A stretch of DNA of 64,000 nt from Thermoanaerobaculum sp964488355. GTDB taxonomy: Bacteria; Acidobacteriota; Thermoanaerobaculia; Thermoanaerobaculales; Thermoanaerobaculaceae. Below the pieces are notes generated by a model. That model was not told the origin of the DNA. It worked only from the letters and a program-made list of their open reading frames with translations, and ran no database searches. The DNA lies in assembly GCA_964488355.1 (NCBI GenBank), contig CAZAUJ010000005.1, forward strand, positions 62,001 through 126,000, read 5' to 3'. Positions 10,443 to 19,375 of this stretch are shown here, in pieces; the stretch's first letter is position 1; every line of letters begins with the position of its first letter. The translations under genes were made by a program, and so were the position numbers.

Positions 10443-11249
10443 TCACCAGTACTTTTCCGTGTGCACCTGGCCAGGCTTTTGGCGGGTGTGTTCGCGAAAG
10501 CCCTGGGCCGCCAACAGGCGCAGCATGCCCTCCACCATGGCTGGGTTGCCGCAAAGAAACACGTGCGTGTTTTGCGGCTCAGGGGCAAAGCCCCACTGTT
10601 GCGCAACTACCCCACGCGCCCAAACGTCTTGCACGTAGCCCCTCTCCCCCTCCCAGGGATGCAGCTCTTCCGCGGGGCGCGAGACCACGGGAATGTAGGT
10701 CAGATGCGGGAACTGGCGCCCCAATGCCAAAAGCTCGTTGCGGTAGCCCAAGTCCCAGGAGTGCCGCGCGCCGTGAATGACCGCCGTGCGGCGGACGCTG
10801 TCCTCGGCCAAGTGCGTGCGCAGCATGCTCATGTACGGAGCCAACCCTGTGCCGGTGGCCACCAGCACCAGGTGGGCGTCAGGCGGCACCTCAGCCAGCG
10901 TGAAAAGCCCGGAAAACTTGCGGCCCAGCCAGAGCTTCTGGCCCGGCTGGAGGGCAAACAAGCGAGGCGTGAGGGCCCCCGAACGCACCAGGGCCAGGTA
11001 AAACTCTAAATACTCCTTTTGCCGCGAGGAGGAGGCGATGGAGTAGGAGCGGCGAATGAGGCTTGCGGGCTTGGGAGGCGGTTCTTCCGGGTCGCAGCCG
11101 GGCAGGCGCGGGGCCTCCGCCGGCAAGCCGAGCACGGCAAACTGTCCCGGAAAGAACTCGGGTAGCTCCCAGCCGTCCGGCACCACCCGGATGATGGCCA
11201 GGCCCGGAGCTACCTCCAACCGCTGAGCCAGGATAGCGTTGAGCTCCAT
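10443..11249 (-). CDS. fpr: Ferredoxin/flavodoxin-NADP+ reductase
   Basis: 268-residue FAD enzyme exchanging electrons between NADPH and ferredoxin or flavodoxin. FAD-binding RRSYSIASS and the NADP-binding VATGTGLAPYMSML are present. The C-terminus ends in EKYW, an aromatic terminus typical of bacterial FPR that stacks near the flavin. The region FLCGNPAMVEGML is the usual dinucleotide-site motif. The start is taken at ATG 11249, 11 bases after the stop of the upstream lipoyl-transfer gene, so the two probably form an operon. The only purine-rich stretch (AAAGGGG) is one base before the ATG, so initiation may depend on coupling. Confidence 0.9.
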   Translation of the reverse strand: MELNAILAQRLEVAPGLAIIRVVPDGWELPEFFPGQFAVLGLPAEAPRLPGCDPEEPPPKPASLIRRSYSIASSSRQKEYLEFYLALVRSGALTPRLFALQPGQKLWLGRKFSGLFTLAEVPPDAHLVLVATGTGLAPYMSMLRTHLAEDSVRRTAVIHGARHSWDLGYRNELLALGRQFPHLTYIPVVSRPAEELHPWEGERGYVQDVWARGVVAQQWGFAPEPQNTHVFLCGNPAMVEGMLRLLAAQGFREHTRQKPGQVHTEKYW

Positions 11250-11260
11250 ACCCCTTTGCG

Positions 11261-12088
11261 TCAAACCGCCCCTGCCGCCAGAGATGTTCCCTCCTCCCGC
11301 TGCCGATGGCGAATGAAGCGTCCGCATCCGTAAACCTGCCGGGCCAAGCGGCTGGCCAGAGCCTGCTCCTCTGGCGTCAAACTGCCAGGCACCAGCGCCA
11401 CCCCCAGCACCGCAGCGAAACCGGCCACCAAAGCGTCCACCAGCTCCCCCTCCGGTACCCTGCCCAACACCTCCCGCACGGTCGCCACCGCTGAGCGCAA
11501 CGGGGCGTCCGAGCTCAGGCCCAGCACCCCAGCCTGCAACCGTGCGTCCCAATCCAAAAGCAGCGAGCCATGCTGCAGCAGCACATCGCCCCAGCGGCGC
11601 ATGGCCGAACCTACCAGCTTTCGCCCCCCCACCACCACCTCCCCCGCTGCTGGGCTGATAAAGCACGGGGCCGCGCTGGTCGGAGGCAGCCGCAGGCCGC
11701 CCTCGGAAACTACCTGAGCGGGGATGCCCAGGGTTTGCAAGCCCCGCACCAGGGCGCCACAGATGAGCCGGTAGCAGGCCTGCAACTCGCGGGAAAAGGG
11801 TTCCACAGCCAGCGGTGCGGTGACCGAGTAGGTCAGCTCCAAATGGTGCAGCACCGCGCGCCCACCGGTGGGCCTGCGGGTGATGTCCACACCGTTTTCG
11901 CGGCAAAAGGCCTCGTCCACCACCGCATAGGGCTGGTTGAACCCAAGGGAAAGACAAGGCGGGCGCCAGCAGAAAAAGCGCAAGGTAGGGGGGCTTGCGC
12001 CGGCCGCCACCTGCTGCGCCAACGCCTCGTCCACCGCCATGTTCCAGGCTCCCGCCGCCGGCGGGGTGATCAGCCATCGCCACCGCAT
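11261..12088 (-). CDS. LipM-like octanoyl/lipoate-protein transferase (biotin/lipoate A/B ligase family)
   Basis: 275-residue member of the lipoate ligase/octanoyltransferase fold. It has the substrate motif RRPTGGRAVLHHLELTYSV and a Cys in SAAPCFISP followed by VVGGRKLVGSAMRR, the pattern of Bacillus LipM, whose cysteine carries the octanoyl group. It would attach octanoate or lipoate to E2 or GcvH proteins. ATG at 12088 fits the usual N-terminus (MRWRWLITPP); an in-frame extension to 12205 would overlap the kgd control region. It is transcribed divergently from kgd, whose complex partners need lipoylation. LplA-type ligase is the alternative. Confidence 0.85.
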   Translation of the reverse strand: MRWRWLITPPAAGAWNMAVDEALAQQVAAGASPPTLRFFCWRPPCLSLGFNQPYAVVDEAFCRENGVDITRRPTGGRAVLHHLELTYSVTAPLAVEPFSRELQACYRLICGALVRGLQTLGIPAQVVSEGGLRLPPTSAAPCFISPAAGEVVVGGRKLVGSAMRRWGDVLLQHGSLLLDWDARLQAGVLGLSSDAPLRSAVATVREVLGRVPEGELVDALVAGFAAVLGVALVPGSLTPEEQALASRLARQVYGCGRFIRHRQREEGTSLAAGAV

Positions 12089-12119
12089 GCGTGGAAGTGT
12101 AACCTCGGCCCCGCGCTGG

Positions 12120-12125
12120 TACAAT
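12120..12125 (+). promoter_or_regulatory. Candidate -10 box of kgd (TACAAT)
   Basis: TACAAT at 12120-12125, 36 bases before the kgd GTG. The leader that follows carries GGAGGAG at about 12149-12155 with proper spacing, so this gene uses a normal ribosome-binding site, unlike the leaderless genes nearby. No convincing -35 hexamer at the usual distance. It lies in the divergent gap shared with the LipM-like gene. Confidence 0.4.
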
Positions 12126-12161
12126 TTGAGTCTCGGTACGAAGGTACCGGAGGAGTGGCTT

Positions 12162-15100
12162 GTGTCCGATCGCGCCTCAGCCTTTGGCCCCAACGTTTGG
12201 CTCATCGACGAGATGTACCGGGAGTACCTGGCCCACCCGGAAGGGGTGAGCGACTCCTGGCGGGAGTTCTTCTCCGACTACCGACCGCAGGGCATTCGCA
12301 CCCAGCCCACGCCGGTACCCCCTAAGGCAGAAGAGAAGGCAGCTGTGGCGGGTCCACCCCCCGGCGCCGTGCCCCTAGCCGGCAGCCTGGCGCGCCTGGT
12401 GGAAAACATGGAGGCCAGCTTGGCCTTGCCCACGGCCACCACCTTCCGCACCGTGCCTATCAAGCTTTTGGAGGAAAACCGCGAGCTCATCAACGAGTAC
12501 CTTGCGCGCAAGATGGCCGGGAGGGTGAGCTTCACCCACCTTTTGGCCTTTGCCGCGGTGAAGGCCCTCCAGCACGTGCCCGCTTTGCGCGCTACCTTCG
12601 CCCAGTTCGACGGCAAGCCCTACCGGCTGGGGCCCGAGCATGTGAATTTGGGCGTGGCGGTAGACGCGCAGCGGCGGGATGGCAGCCGCACGCTGCTTGT
12701 GCCCAACATCAAGGCGGCGGAAACCATGGACTTCCCCACTTTTTTCGCTGCCTACAACGAGCTCCTGCGCAAGGTGCGCAGCAACGAGCTCACGCCGGAA
12801 GACTTCGCCGGCACCACCATGAGCCTCACCAACCCGGGCATGTTGGGCACGAGCCAGAGCTTGGCCCGCCTCATGCCGGGACAGAGCTTCATCCTGGCCA
12901 CCGGCAGCATCGACTGGCCACCCGAGTTCCAAAACGCCGACCCCCGCACCCTGGCGCAGCTGGGGGTCAGCAAGGTCATAACGTTAGCCTGCACCTACGA
13001 CCACCGCGTCATCCAAGGAGCAGAAAGCGGCACCTATTTGGGCGTCATTGCCGCCTTGCTGGCTGGTGAGCACGGTTTTTACGAGGAAATCTTCGCCTCG
13101 CTGGAAATCCCTTACGAGCCCCTGCGGCTGACGCGGGACGCCAACCCCTACTTGGTGGCGCGTGACAACCTGATCGAAAAGGAAGCAGCGGTGCTGCAGC
13201 TCATCCACACCTACCGCGTGCGAGGGCACCTCATCGCCGCCATCAACCCCTTGAGCTCCGAGCCGCGCACCCACGTGGATCTGGAGCTCACCCGCCATGG
13301 CCTTTCCATTTGGGACTTGGACCGGGAGTTTTACACCGGCGGCCTGGGGGGCAAGCCGCGCGCCACCCTGCGCGAGGCGCTGCGGCTTCTGCGCGGTGCC
13401 TACTGCCACACGGTCGGTGTGGAGTACATGCATATTCAAGACCCGGAGCAGCGGGCCTGGATCGCCCAAAGGGTGGAGCAGGACCCGCCTGCCGAGCTGC
13501 CCTTGGCTAGCAAGAAGCGCATCCTGCAAAAGCTCAACGAGGCGGAGGCTTTTGAGCGCTTCCTGCACACCAAGTACGTGGGCCATAAGCGCTTTTCCCT
13601 GGAAGGGGGGGAGGTGCTCATCCCCATGCTGGACCACCTGCTGGCGCACGCAGGGGAGCTGGGGGTGGAAGAGGTGGTCATGGGCATGGCCCATCGGGGT
13701 CGGCTTAACGTCCTGGCCAACATCCTGGGCATGAGCTACGGCAAGATCTTCCGCCAGTTCGAGGGCGATCTGGACCCCGACTCGCGCGAAGGCACCGGCG
13801 ACGTGAAGTACCACCTGGGGGCCAAGGGAACCTACCTGTCCCCCAACGGCAAGCAGGTGGCGGTGGAGCTGGCCTCCAACCCCTCCCACCTGGAGGCGGT
13901 GGACCCGGTGGTGGAGGGCATGGCGCGAGCCAAGCAAGACGCTCGCGGTGACAGCGAGCGCGTCAAGGTGCTGCCGGTGCTCATTCACGGGGATGCGGCT
14001 TTTGCCGGCCAGGGGGTGGTGGCGGAAACCCTTAACATGAGTGCCCTCTCCGGCTTTCGCACCGGCGGGACGGTGCACATCGTGGTCAACAACGGCATTG
14101 GTTTCACCACCGCCCCTGCCGATGCCCGCTCCTCCGTGTACGCCACCGACGTAGCCCGCATGGTGCAAGCACCCATCTTCCACGTTAACGGCGAGGACCC
14201 CGAAGCGTGCGTGCGGGTGGTAGCCCTGGCGGTGGCCTTCCGCATGGCCTTCCACAAGGACGTGGTGGTTGATCTGGTGTGCTACCGGCGCTGGGGCCAC
14301 AACGAGGCGGACGAGCCTTCCTTCACCCAGCCGTTGATGTACGCCAAGATCCGGCAAAAGCGTTCGGTACGCAAGCTTTATACCGAGCTTTTGGTCAACC
14401 GCGGGGACATTTCCCTCAAGGAAGCGGAGCAAGCGCTGGAGCAGTTCCAAAAAATCCTGGAGCGAGCCTTCGAGGAAACCCAGGAGTCGGCGCCCCCGCC
14501 GGTGGAGGTGCGTTTTGCCCCACCTGCCCCACCCGAACCCGCGCCGCCCGCCCCGCCAGTGGATCACCAGGCCCTGCAGAAGGTCGCCCGCTGCCTGGCC
14601 ACCGTCCCCTCCGACTTTACCGTCCATCCCAAGCTGGCCAAGCTCCTTGCCTACCGCGCCCGCTGCTTAGAAGAAGGGGTGGATTGGGGGACCGGGGAGC
14701 TCGTGGCTTTTGGCAGCTTGCTTTTGGAGGGCATTCCCGTGCGCCTTTCCGGCCAGGACTCCCGCCGGGGAACCTTTTCCCAACGGCACGCGGTGTTGGT
14801 GGACCAAACTACCGGGGAAGCCTACGTCAACTTGGAGCACCTGGACCCGGCGCAAGCGCCCTTTCTCATTTACGACTCGCTCCTTTCCGAATACGCGGTC
14901 ATGGCCTTCGAGTACGGCTACTCGGTGGCCCGGCCCAAGGCTTTAGTGTGCTGGGAGGCGCAGTTCGGCGACTTTGCCAATGGGGCGCAAATCGTCATTG
15001 ATCAGTTCGTCACCTCCGCCCACGAAAAATGGGACCAGCATGCACGCCTGACGCTGCTTTTGCCCCACGGCTTCGAGGGGCAAGGCCCGGAGCACTCCTC

Positions 15101-15722
15101 CGGGCGCATCGAGCGCTTCCTGCAGTTGGCGGTGGGCGATTCCATGCGCGTGTGCGTGCCCACCACCGCGGCCAACTACTTCCACCTGCTGCGCTCCCAG
15201 GCCCACATGCCCCACCCCAAGCCTTTGATCATCTTCACCCCCAAGAGCTTCCTGCGGGCGGAACTGGCCAAGTCTCCCGGACAGGCATTCCTGGAGGGCC
15301 GCTTCCAGCCGGTGCTGCTCGACCCCAACCCCCCAGAACAGCCAGAGATGGCCATCCTTTGCAGCGGCAAGGTGTTTTTCGACCTCTACCCAGCGCGGGA
15401 AAAAAGGCGTGCGCCGGTGCTGCTGCTGCGGCTGGAGCAACTCTACCCCTTCCCCGAGGCGGAGCTGCGTCAGGCGCTGGGTTCGTATCCCAGCGTGCGC
15501 CAGCTACGCTTTGTGCAGGAGGAGCCGGAAAACATGGGTGCCTGGCCATTCCTCCACCCCCTGCTGGAAAGGCTCTCGGGGCGCGAGGCGCTGTCCTGGG
15601 TTACCCGTCCCCCCTCCTGCAGCCCCGCCACCGGCTCGGCCAAGCTGCACGAGGCCGAGCAAGCTCACCTGGTGGCCCTGGCGCTGGGCTCGAAGGTTCC
15701 CACGGCGTTTACTGGAGGGTAA
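12162..15722 (+). CDS. kgd: Multifunctional 2-oxoglutarate decarboxylase/dehydrogenase E1 with fused E2 succinyltransferase domain
   Basis: 1186-residue TCA-cycle enzyme of the mycobacterial Kgd/SucA type. The first 45 residues (FGPNVWLIDEMYREYL) match the usual E1 N-terminal helix. Residues of about 90-340 are an E2 acyltransferase catalytic domain with active-site His281 in YDHRVIQGAESG, and no lipoyl domain precedes it. The remainder is a ThDP-dependent 2-oxoglutarate E1, including MAHRGRLNVLAN, GDAAFAGQGVV near residue 610, and IVVNNGIGFTT for Mg-ThDP binding. GTG at 12162 follows GGAGGAG at good spacing. The protein can decarboxylate 2-oxoglutarate and, with lipoylated E2 and E3 partners encoded elsewhere, form succinyl-CoA. 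Divergent from a lipoyl-transfer gene. Confidence 0.95.
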   Translation: MSDRASAFGPNVWLIDEMYREYLAHPEGVSDSWREFFSDYRPQGIRTQPTPVPPKAEEKAAVAGPPPGAVPLAGSLARLVENMEASLALPTATTFRTVPIKLLEENRELINEYLARKMAGRVSFTHLLAFAAVKALQHVPALRATFAQFDGKPYRLGPEHVNLGVAVDAQRRDGSRTLLVPNIKAAETMDFPTFFAAYNELLRKVRSNELTPEDFAGTTMSLTNPGMLGTSQSLARLMPGQSFILATGSIDWPPEFQNADPRTLAQLGVSKVITLACTYDHRVIQGAESGTYLGVIAALLAGEHGFYEEIFASLEIPYEPLRLTRDANPYLVARDNLIEKEAAVLQLIHTYRVRGHLIAAINPLSSEPRTHVDLELTRHGLSIWDLDREFYTGGLGGKPRATLREALRLLRGAYCHTVGVEYMHIQDPEQRAWIAQRVEQDPPAELPLASKKRILQKLNEAEAFERFLHTKYVGHKRFSLEGGEVLIPMLDHLLAHAGELGVEEVVMGMAHRGRLNVLANILGMSYGKIFRQFEGDLDPDSREGTGDVKYHLGAKGTYLSPNGKQVAVELASNPSHLEAVDPVVEGMARAKQDARGDSERVKVLPVLIHGDAAFAGQGVVAETLNMSALSGFRTGGTVHIVVNNGIGFTTAPADARSSVYATDVARMVQAPIFHVNGEDPEACVRVVALAVAFRMAFHKDVVVDLVCYRRWGHNEADEPSFTQPLMYAKIRQKRSVRKLYTELLVNRGDISLKEAEQALEQFQKILERAFEETQESAPPPVEVRFAPPAPPEPAPPAPPVDHQALQKVARCLATVPSDFTVHPKLAKLLAYRARCLEEGVDWGTGELVAFGSLLLEGIPVRLSGQDSRRGTFSQRHAVLVDQTTGEAYVNLEHLDPAQAPFLIYDSLLSEYAVMAFEYGYSVARPKALVCWEAQFGDFANGAQIVIDQFVTSAHEKWDQHARLTLLLPHGFEGQGPEHSSGRIERFLQLAVGDSMRVCVPTTAANYFHLLRSQAHMPHPKPLIIFTPKSFLRAELAKSPGQAFLEGRFQPVLLDPNPPEQPEMAILCSGKVFFDLYPAREKRRAPVLLLRLEQLYPFPEAELRQALGSYPSVRQLRFVQEEPENMGAWPFLHPLLERLSGREALSWVTRPPSCSPATGSAKLHEAEQAHLVALALGSKVPTAFTGG

Positions 15723-17235
15723 GCCGGGCTACGGTGTTGGCCAGCTCCCAGAGAGAAAAAGGCTTTTGCAGGAAAACCGCCGTAGGCGGCAGGTGCGGCC
15801 CCCTCGCGGTTGTTTCCGGGCCGTAGCCGGACATGAGCACCACCCGGAGCTGGGGCACCTGGGCACAGAGGGTGGCGGCCAGCTCCAAGCCGTTGATGCC
15901 GGGCAGGCCCAGGTCGGTGATGAGCACCTGGAAACGGTGCCGCTCAGGCAGGGCCAGTGCCTCCTCCGCCCGTGCCAGCGCGTAGACCTCGTAGCCGAAC
16001 TCTTCCAAAGCCGAGGCCAGGGACTGGCGAGCCAGCGGCTCGTCTTCCACCAGCAGTACCCGCTGCCCTTGGCCGCGAGGAGGTGCCGGCGCGGCGCTGC
16101 GTGCCGGTTTTTCCCGCAACTCCGCCTTCCGCGAGCGCGGCAACCACACGCGAAAGCAGGAGCCCTCCCCCAGCCGGCTTTCCACCTCCACCTGGCCACC
16201 GTGGGCAGCGACGATGCCGTGAACCACGGAAAGGCCCAAGCCCGTGCCGCGGCCCGCTGGCTTGGTGGTGAAGAAGGGCTCGAACAGGCGCGGTTTCAGC
16301 TCTTCCGCAATACCCACACCGGTGTCCCGCACCTCGAAGCCCACCCGCTCCACTTCAGCTAAGGTGCACACGGTCAGCACCCCACCCTTGGGCATGGCAT
16401 CCTGGGCGTTGACCACCAAATTCATCAGCACCTGGCCCAGCTGATGCCAGTCGCCGTCCGCCACCAGCGGCCCGGGGGCGAGCTCCTGCTGCAGGCGAAT
16501 GGTCTCCGGCAGCAGCCGCGCGAGAAACGGCACCTCCTCGCCCACAAAGGCGTTGAGGTCCATGGGCGAGCGGTGCTCCTCTCCCTGCCGAGCGAAGAGC
16601 AAGAGCTTGCGCGTAAGTGCCGCGCCGCGGTTAACCAGAGCCTCCAGCTGCGCCAGCTCCTCCACACGCTGCCCCTGCGTCCTTTGCCGCTGAAGCAGGC
16701 TTTGCACCAGCGCTAGCTGTGCCTGCAGGATGGTGTTGAAGTCATGAGCGATGCCGCCCACCAGGCGGCCCAGGGTTTCAAGCTTTTGCGATTGCCGAAG
16801 GGCCTCCTCCCGCTGCCGCTCGCTGGTAATGTCCCGGGCCACGCCGATCAGGGCCAAAGGCTGGCCCCGCTCGTCCCGCACCACCGAGGTGGAAAGACGT
16901 ACCAGGATGCGGCGGCATTCACGGGTGTGGTTCCATACCTCCCCTTCGAAGCCGCCGGCGAGGGTCTGCTCCAGGGTGGCGGCGAGTGTGGGGGGAGGGT
17001 CATCCGCCAGACGAACCAAGGAAATACTCTGACCCACCAGCTCCGCCGCCGTGTAGCCGTAGGTACGGCAAAAGGCTTCGTTGACAAAAATGATGCGGTT
17101 TTCCGCATCGGTGATGCTCACGCATTCGGAAATGCTGCGCAGGGCGTGGGCCAACAGGCGCACCTCCTCCTGGGCCTTGTGAGCTTGCGTCCAGTCCATG
17201 ACCACCCCCTCCAGCACTTCCTGGTTCTTTCTCAT
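15709..17235 (-). CDS. Hybrid sensor histidine kinase (PAS-HisKA-HATPase-REC), probably missing its N-terminus
   Basis: As readable from ATG 17235, 508 residues: tail of a PAS domain (EVLEGVVMD), a complete PAS (about 25-140), an H-box of the HDF type with His164 in GGIAHDFNTIL, ATPase motifs NLVVNAQDAM, DTGVGI and GTGLGLSVVHG, and a C-terminal receiver with Asp441 (LITDLGLPG). Such kinases sense a cytoplasmic signal and pass phosphate to their own receiver. The start cuts through a PAS domain whose beginning lies upstream in the same frame beyond a TGA at 17239-17241, so the true gene probably started near 17700 and is interrupted. Its 3' end overlaps that of kgd (convergent). Confidence 0.8.
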   Translation of the reverse strand: MRKNQEVLEGVVMDWTQAHKAQEEVRLLAHALRSISECVSITDAENRIIFVNEAFCRTYGYTAAELVGQSISLVRLADDPPPTLAATLEQTLAGGFEGEVWNHTRECRRILVRLSTSVVRDERGQPLALIGVARDITSERQREEALRQSQKLETLGRLVGGIAHDFNTILQAQLALVQSLLQRQRTQGQRVEELAQLEALVNRGAALTRKLLLFARQGEEHRSPMDLNAFVGEEVPFLARLLPETIRLQQELAPGPLVADGDWHQLGQVLMNLVVNAQDAMPKGGVLTVCTLAEVERVGFEVRDTGVGIAEELKPRLFEPFFTTKPAGRGTGLGLSVVHGIVAAHGGQVEVESRLGEGSCFRVWLPRSRKAELREKPARSAAPAPPRGQGQRVLLVEDEPLARQSLASALEEFGYEVYALARAEEALALPERHRFQVLITDLGLPGINGLELAATLCAQVPQLRVVLMSGYGPETTARGPHLPPTAVFLQKPFSLWELANTVARLTLQ

Positions 17236-17238
17236 CGG

Positions 17239-17761
17239 TCAGCAGCGACGGTCGCGCGGAACCCATACCCGCCCTCTGTCGGCCCTACGCAGCAGCACCT
17301 CGTGCGCCGGCAGGTGGCGGTGCTGGCGCAGCACCGAAAGCAGCTCCTCCCTCTCCTCCCGCCGGAAGTACAGCTGCCAGACGTTAGCGGCCATCATTGC
17401 CTGTCGGTTGGCAAAGCCAAATAGGCGCGCCGCCGCCGTGTTGCAGGCGAGAAGTAGGCCGGCCACCGTGGCGCGGACCCCCACCGGCACGCGCTCCACC
17501 CGCGCCTCGTACCGTGCCTCGCTGGCCAAAAAGCTCACGGCTTCGGCGGTGCAGGTCAAAACGCAAGACCACCGCCCAAACCAGGCACAGAAAACCAAAG
17601 ATTATCAAAACAGCGAGCAGCTCAGGCGGTGAAAAGCTTACCAGCCCGGCACTGAAGACCACAAACCACCCCACGCGTCCCTCTTTCCTCCGGGAGCAAT
17701 GTGGCACGCCAACCCCCAGCTCTGACCAGGATACGCCCCAGGGAGAAAAAAAGAAAGTCAA
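17239..17761 (-). pseudogene. Detached N-terminal part of the hybrid kinase (membrane helix plus PAS), frameshifted
   Basis: Two overlapping frames together read as the start of a sensor kinase. Frame one (17384-17761) gives a membrane segment, ELLAVLIIFGFLCLVWAVVL, then LHRRSREL. Frame two (17239-17598) continues with LASEARYEARVERVPVGV and a PAS core (ACNTAAARLFGFA, REELLSVLR). They join perfectly if one base is removed from the five-A run at 17528-17532. The second frame ends at TGA 17239-17241, in the same frame as the downstream kinase and inside the PAS domain; around it PAS-like residues are scattered over all three frames. Either a decayed gene or a poorly sequenced stretch. Confidence 0.6.
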
Positions 17762-17977
17762 GCGGTGCAGCCGCCTTGTCTTTCAAGGGGGGCCGGTGCC
17801 AACACCCACAGTCGCCGCCGCCTGCCCGGCTCCCTAAACTGCCCGCCCCAACCCGAACTGCCTCCCTGCGCTCGCAGCCGCAGGCGCTGCATCCCTGCCA
17901 AGGCACAAAGCACCCAAGGGTGCCGCCCCGGCAGGTACGCAAGAGACCACCGAGCGTTTCTTCCCGCACCAACCCTC

Positions 17978-17989
17978 TAGAATGCTGCC
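17978..17989 (+). promoter_or_regulatory. -10 box TAGAAT, 6 nt before murB GTG
   Basis: TAGAAT at 17978-17983, then six bases, then the GTG of murB. No ribosome-binding site can fit, so a leaderless transcript is predicted. The 228 bases between 17762 and 17989 otherwise hold nothing I can identify. Confidence 0.5.
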
Positions 17990-19084
17990 GTGCACGAGCT
18001 GGTCAGCCGCGACGAGCCCATGAGCCAGCACACCACCCTGCGCTTGGGCGGCCCGGCCGCGTTTTTTGCCCGCGCCGGAAGCTGGCAAGACCTGCGCTCC
18101 CTTTGCTTGTGGGCGAGGGAGCAGCACCTGCCCCTTTTCCTGCTGGGGGGCGGTTCCAACCTGGTAGTGGCGGATGGGGGTGTGCCCGGGTTGGTAGTGC
18201 GGATGGACTGGCGAGGCATCCAGGTGGTGGGGCGTGACGGCCCGGTCACGGTGGTGGCGGCCGCGGGCACGCCCTTGGACGAGCTGGTGGCTTTCACGGT
18301 GGCCGAGGGCTGGGCTGGGCTGGAGTGCCTGTCCGGCATTCCCGGGACCGTGGGGGCCACGCCCATTCAAAACGTGGGGGCTTACGGCCAGGAGGTGGGC
18401 GAGCGCATCCTGTGGGTGGAGGTCTTCCACCCGCAACGACAAACGCTTTTGCGCCTTTCTCCCGCCCAGTGCCGCTTTACCTACCGTAACAGCCGTTTCC
18501 GCCATCGCCGCAACCGCTTCCTCATCACCCGGGTGGCCTTTTGGCTGCAACCCGGCGGCCGCCCCACGCTCGCCTATCCCGAGATGCGGCGGCTGCTCGA
18601 GGTGCGTCAATCCCCGCCTTCCTTGGGCCAGGTGCGGGAGGCGGTGTTGCAGTTGCGGAAGCAAAAAGGCATGTTGCTTTCCGGCGCCGAGCCTTGGGGT
18701 AGCGCCGGATCCTTTTTTAAAAACCCGGTGCTCCCCGCCAGCGCGTGGCAGTCCTTCAAGCAAAGGGCCTGGGCCGAAGGGGTTGTGGCCCCTGGGGAGG
18801 AGCCACCTCACTGGCCCACGGCTTCCGGCCTCAAGCTTCCGGCCGCCTGGCTGGTGGAGCACGCCGCCTTTCCCCGCGGTCTGCGCCGCGGGTCTGTGGG
18901 GCTTTCGCCCCACCACGCCTTGGCCTTGGTGCACTGGGGAGGTGGCAGCACCGAAGGGCTCCTGGCCTTAGCCGCCGAGATCCAGCAAAAGGTGGCGCAA
19001 ACCTTTGGCCTGCTGCTGGAGCCCGAACCGGTTTTTTGGGGCTTCAACGGCCAAGCCCCCCTTCCCGGCGCGGTAGCCTGGTGA
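17990..19084 (+). CDS. murB: UDP-N-acetylenolpyruvoylglucosamine reductase
   Basis: 364-residue cytoplasmic FAD/NADPH enzyme making UDP-N-acetylmuramate for peptidoglycan. FAD-binding motifs include LLGGGSNLVVAD and GLECLSGIPGTVGATPIQNVGAYGQE. The YRNSRF motif places it in the type I (E. coli-like) group, and the catalytic Ser/Glu region is GSAGSFFKNP. Start GTG 17990 gives the normal N-terminus (HTTLRLGGPAAFFA). Its stop overlaps the GTG of the next small gene, so they are coupled. Confidence 0.95.
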   Translation: MHELVSRDEPMSQHTTLRLGGPAAFFARAGSWQDLRSLCLWAREQHLPLFLLGGGSNLVVADGGVPGLVVRMDWRGIQVVGRDGPVTVVAAAGTPLDELVAFTVAEGWAGLECLSGIPGTVGATPIQNVGAYGQEVGERILWVEVFHPQRQTLLRLSPAQCRFTYRNSRFRHRRNRFLITRVAFWLQPGGRPTLAYPEMRRLLEVRQSPPSLGQVREAVLQLRKQKGMLLSGAEPWGSAGSFFKNPVLPASAWQSFKQRAWAEGVVAPGEEPPHWPTASGLKLPAAWLVEHAAFPRGLRRGSVGLSPHHALALVHWGGGSTEGLLALAAEIQQKVAQTFGLLLEPEPVFWGFNGQAPLPGAVAW

Positions 19085-19371
19085 ACCTTTCCGGCAGCTT
19101 CTACGTTCTTGCTCGCGGGAGCACGGAGGAGGCGATGGCAGCAGCAGCGAAGGTCCTGAAGGAACAGGCGCGCAAGGCGCTGCGCGCCTTTCCGGTCATC
19201 TGCGACGACGGCCAAAAAGCCGCGGTGGTGGTGGTGTATCTGCCGAGCCCGCCTCGCTGCGGTTGGCAATTTGCGGCGATCGGAAGGCTTTGGCAGGTGG
19301 TGAGGGAGGCCAGCTTCACCCGCGGCGCGATGGCGCATCCGCTTCCCGAGGGCCGCAATCCGGTAAAATGA
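19081..19371 (+). CDS. Hypothetical protein, 96 aa
   Basis: No family recognised. The start GTG overlaps the murB stop by three bases (GTGA), the arrangement seen for most real neighbours in this window. The product is a small soluble alpha/beta-looking protein: an N-terminal amphipathic helix (EAMAAAAKVLKEQARKAL) followed by a hydrophobic strand (AAVVVVYLP). It ends at TGA 19369-19371, inside the spacer between the next -10 box and its gene. The opposite strand is also open, so coding rests on the overlap geometry. Confidence 0.5.
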   Translation: MNLSGSFYVLARGSTEEAMAAAAKVLKEQARKALRAFPVICDDGQKAAVVVVYLPSPPRCGWQFAAIGRLWQVVREASFTRGAMAHPLPEGRNPVK

Positions 19372-19375
19372 GCGC
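19364..19375 (+). promoter_or_regulatory. -10 box TAAAAT, 6 nt before ATG
   Basis: TAAAAT at 19364-19369 followed by six bases and the ATG at 19376. The box overlaps the last codons of the upstream small gene. A leaderless transcript is predicted for the DUF4214 gene. Confidence 0.45.

Noticed and set aside
17239..17241. In-frame TGA as a selenocysteine codon
   Set aside because: It lies in a PAS domain with no conserved Cys, and surrounding residues are scattered over three frames, pointing to damage.
17622..17972. 116-codon minus-strand frame upstream of the kinase remnant
   Set aside because: Cys/Gly/Arg-rich nonsense-like composition, and it overlaps the better-supported membrane-helix frame.
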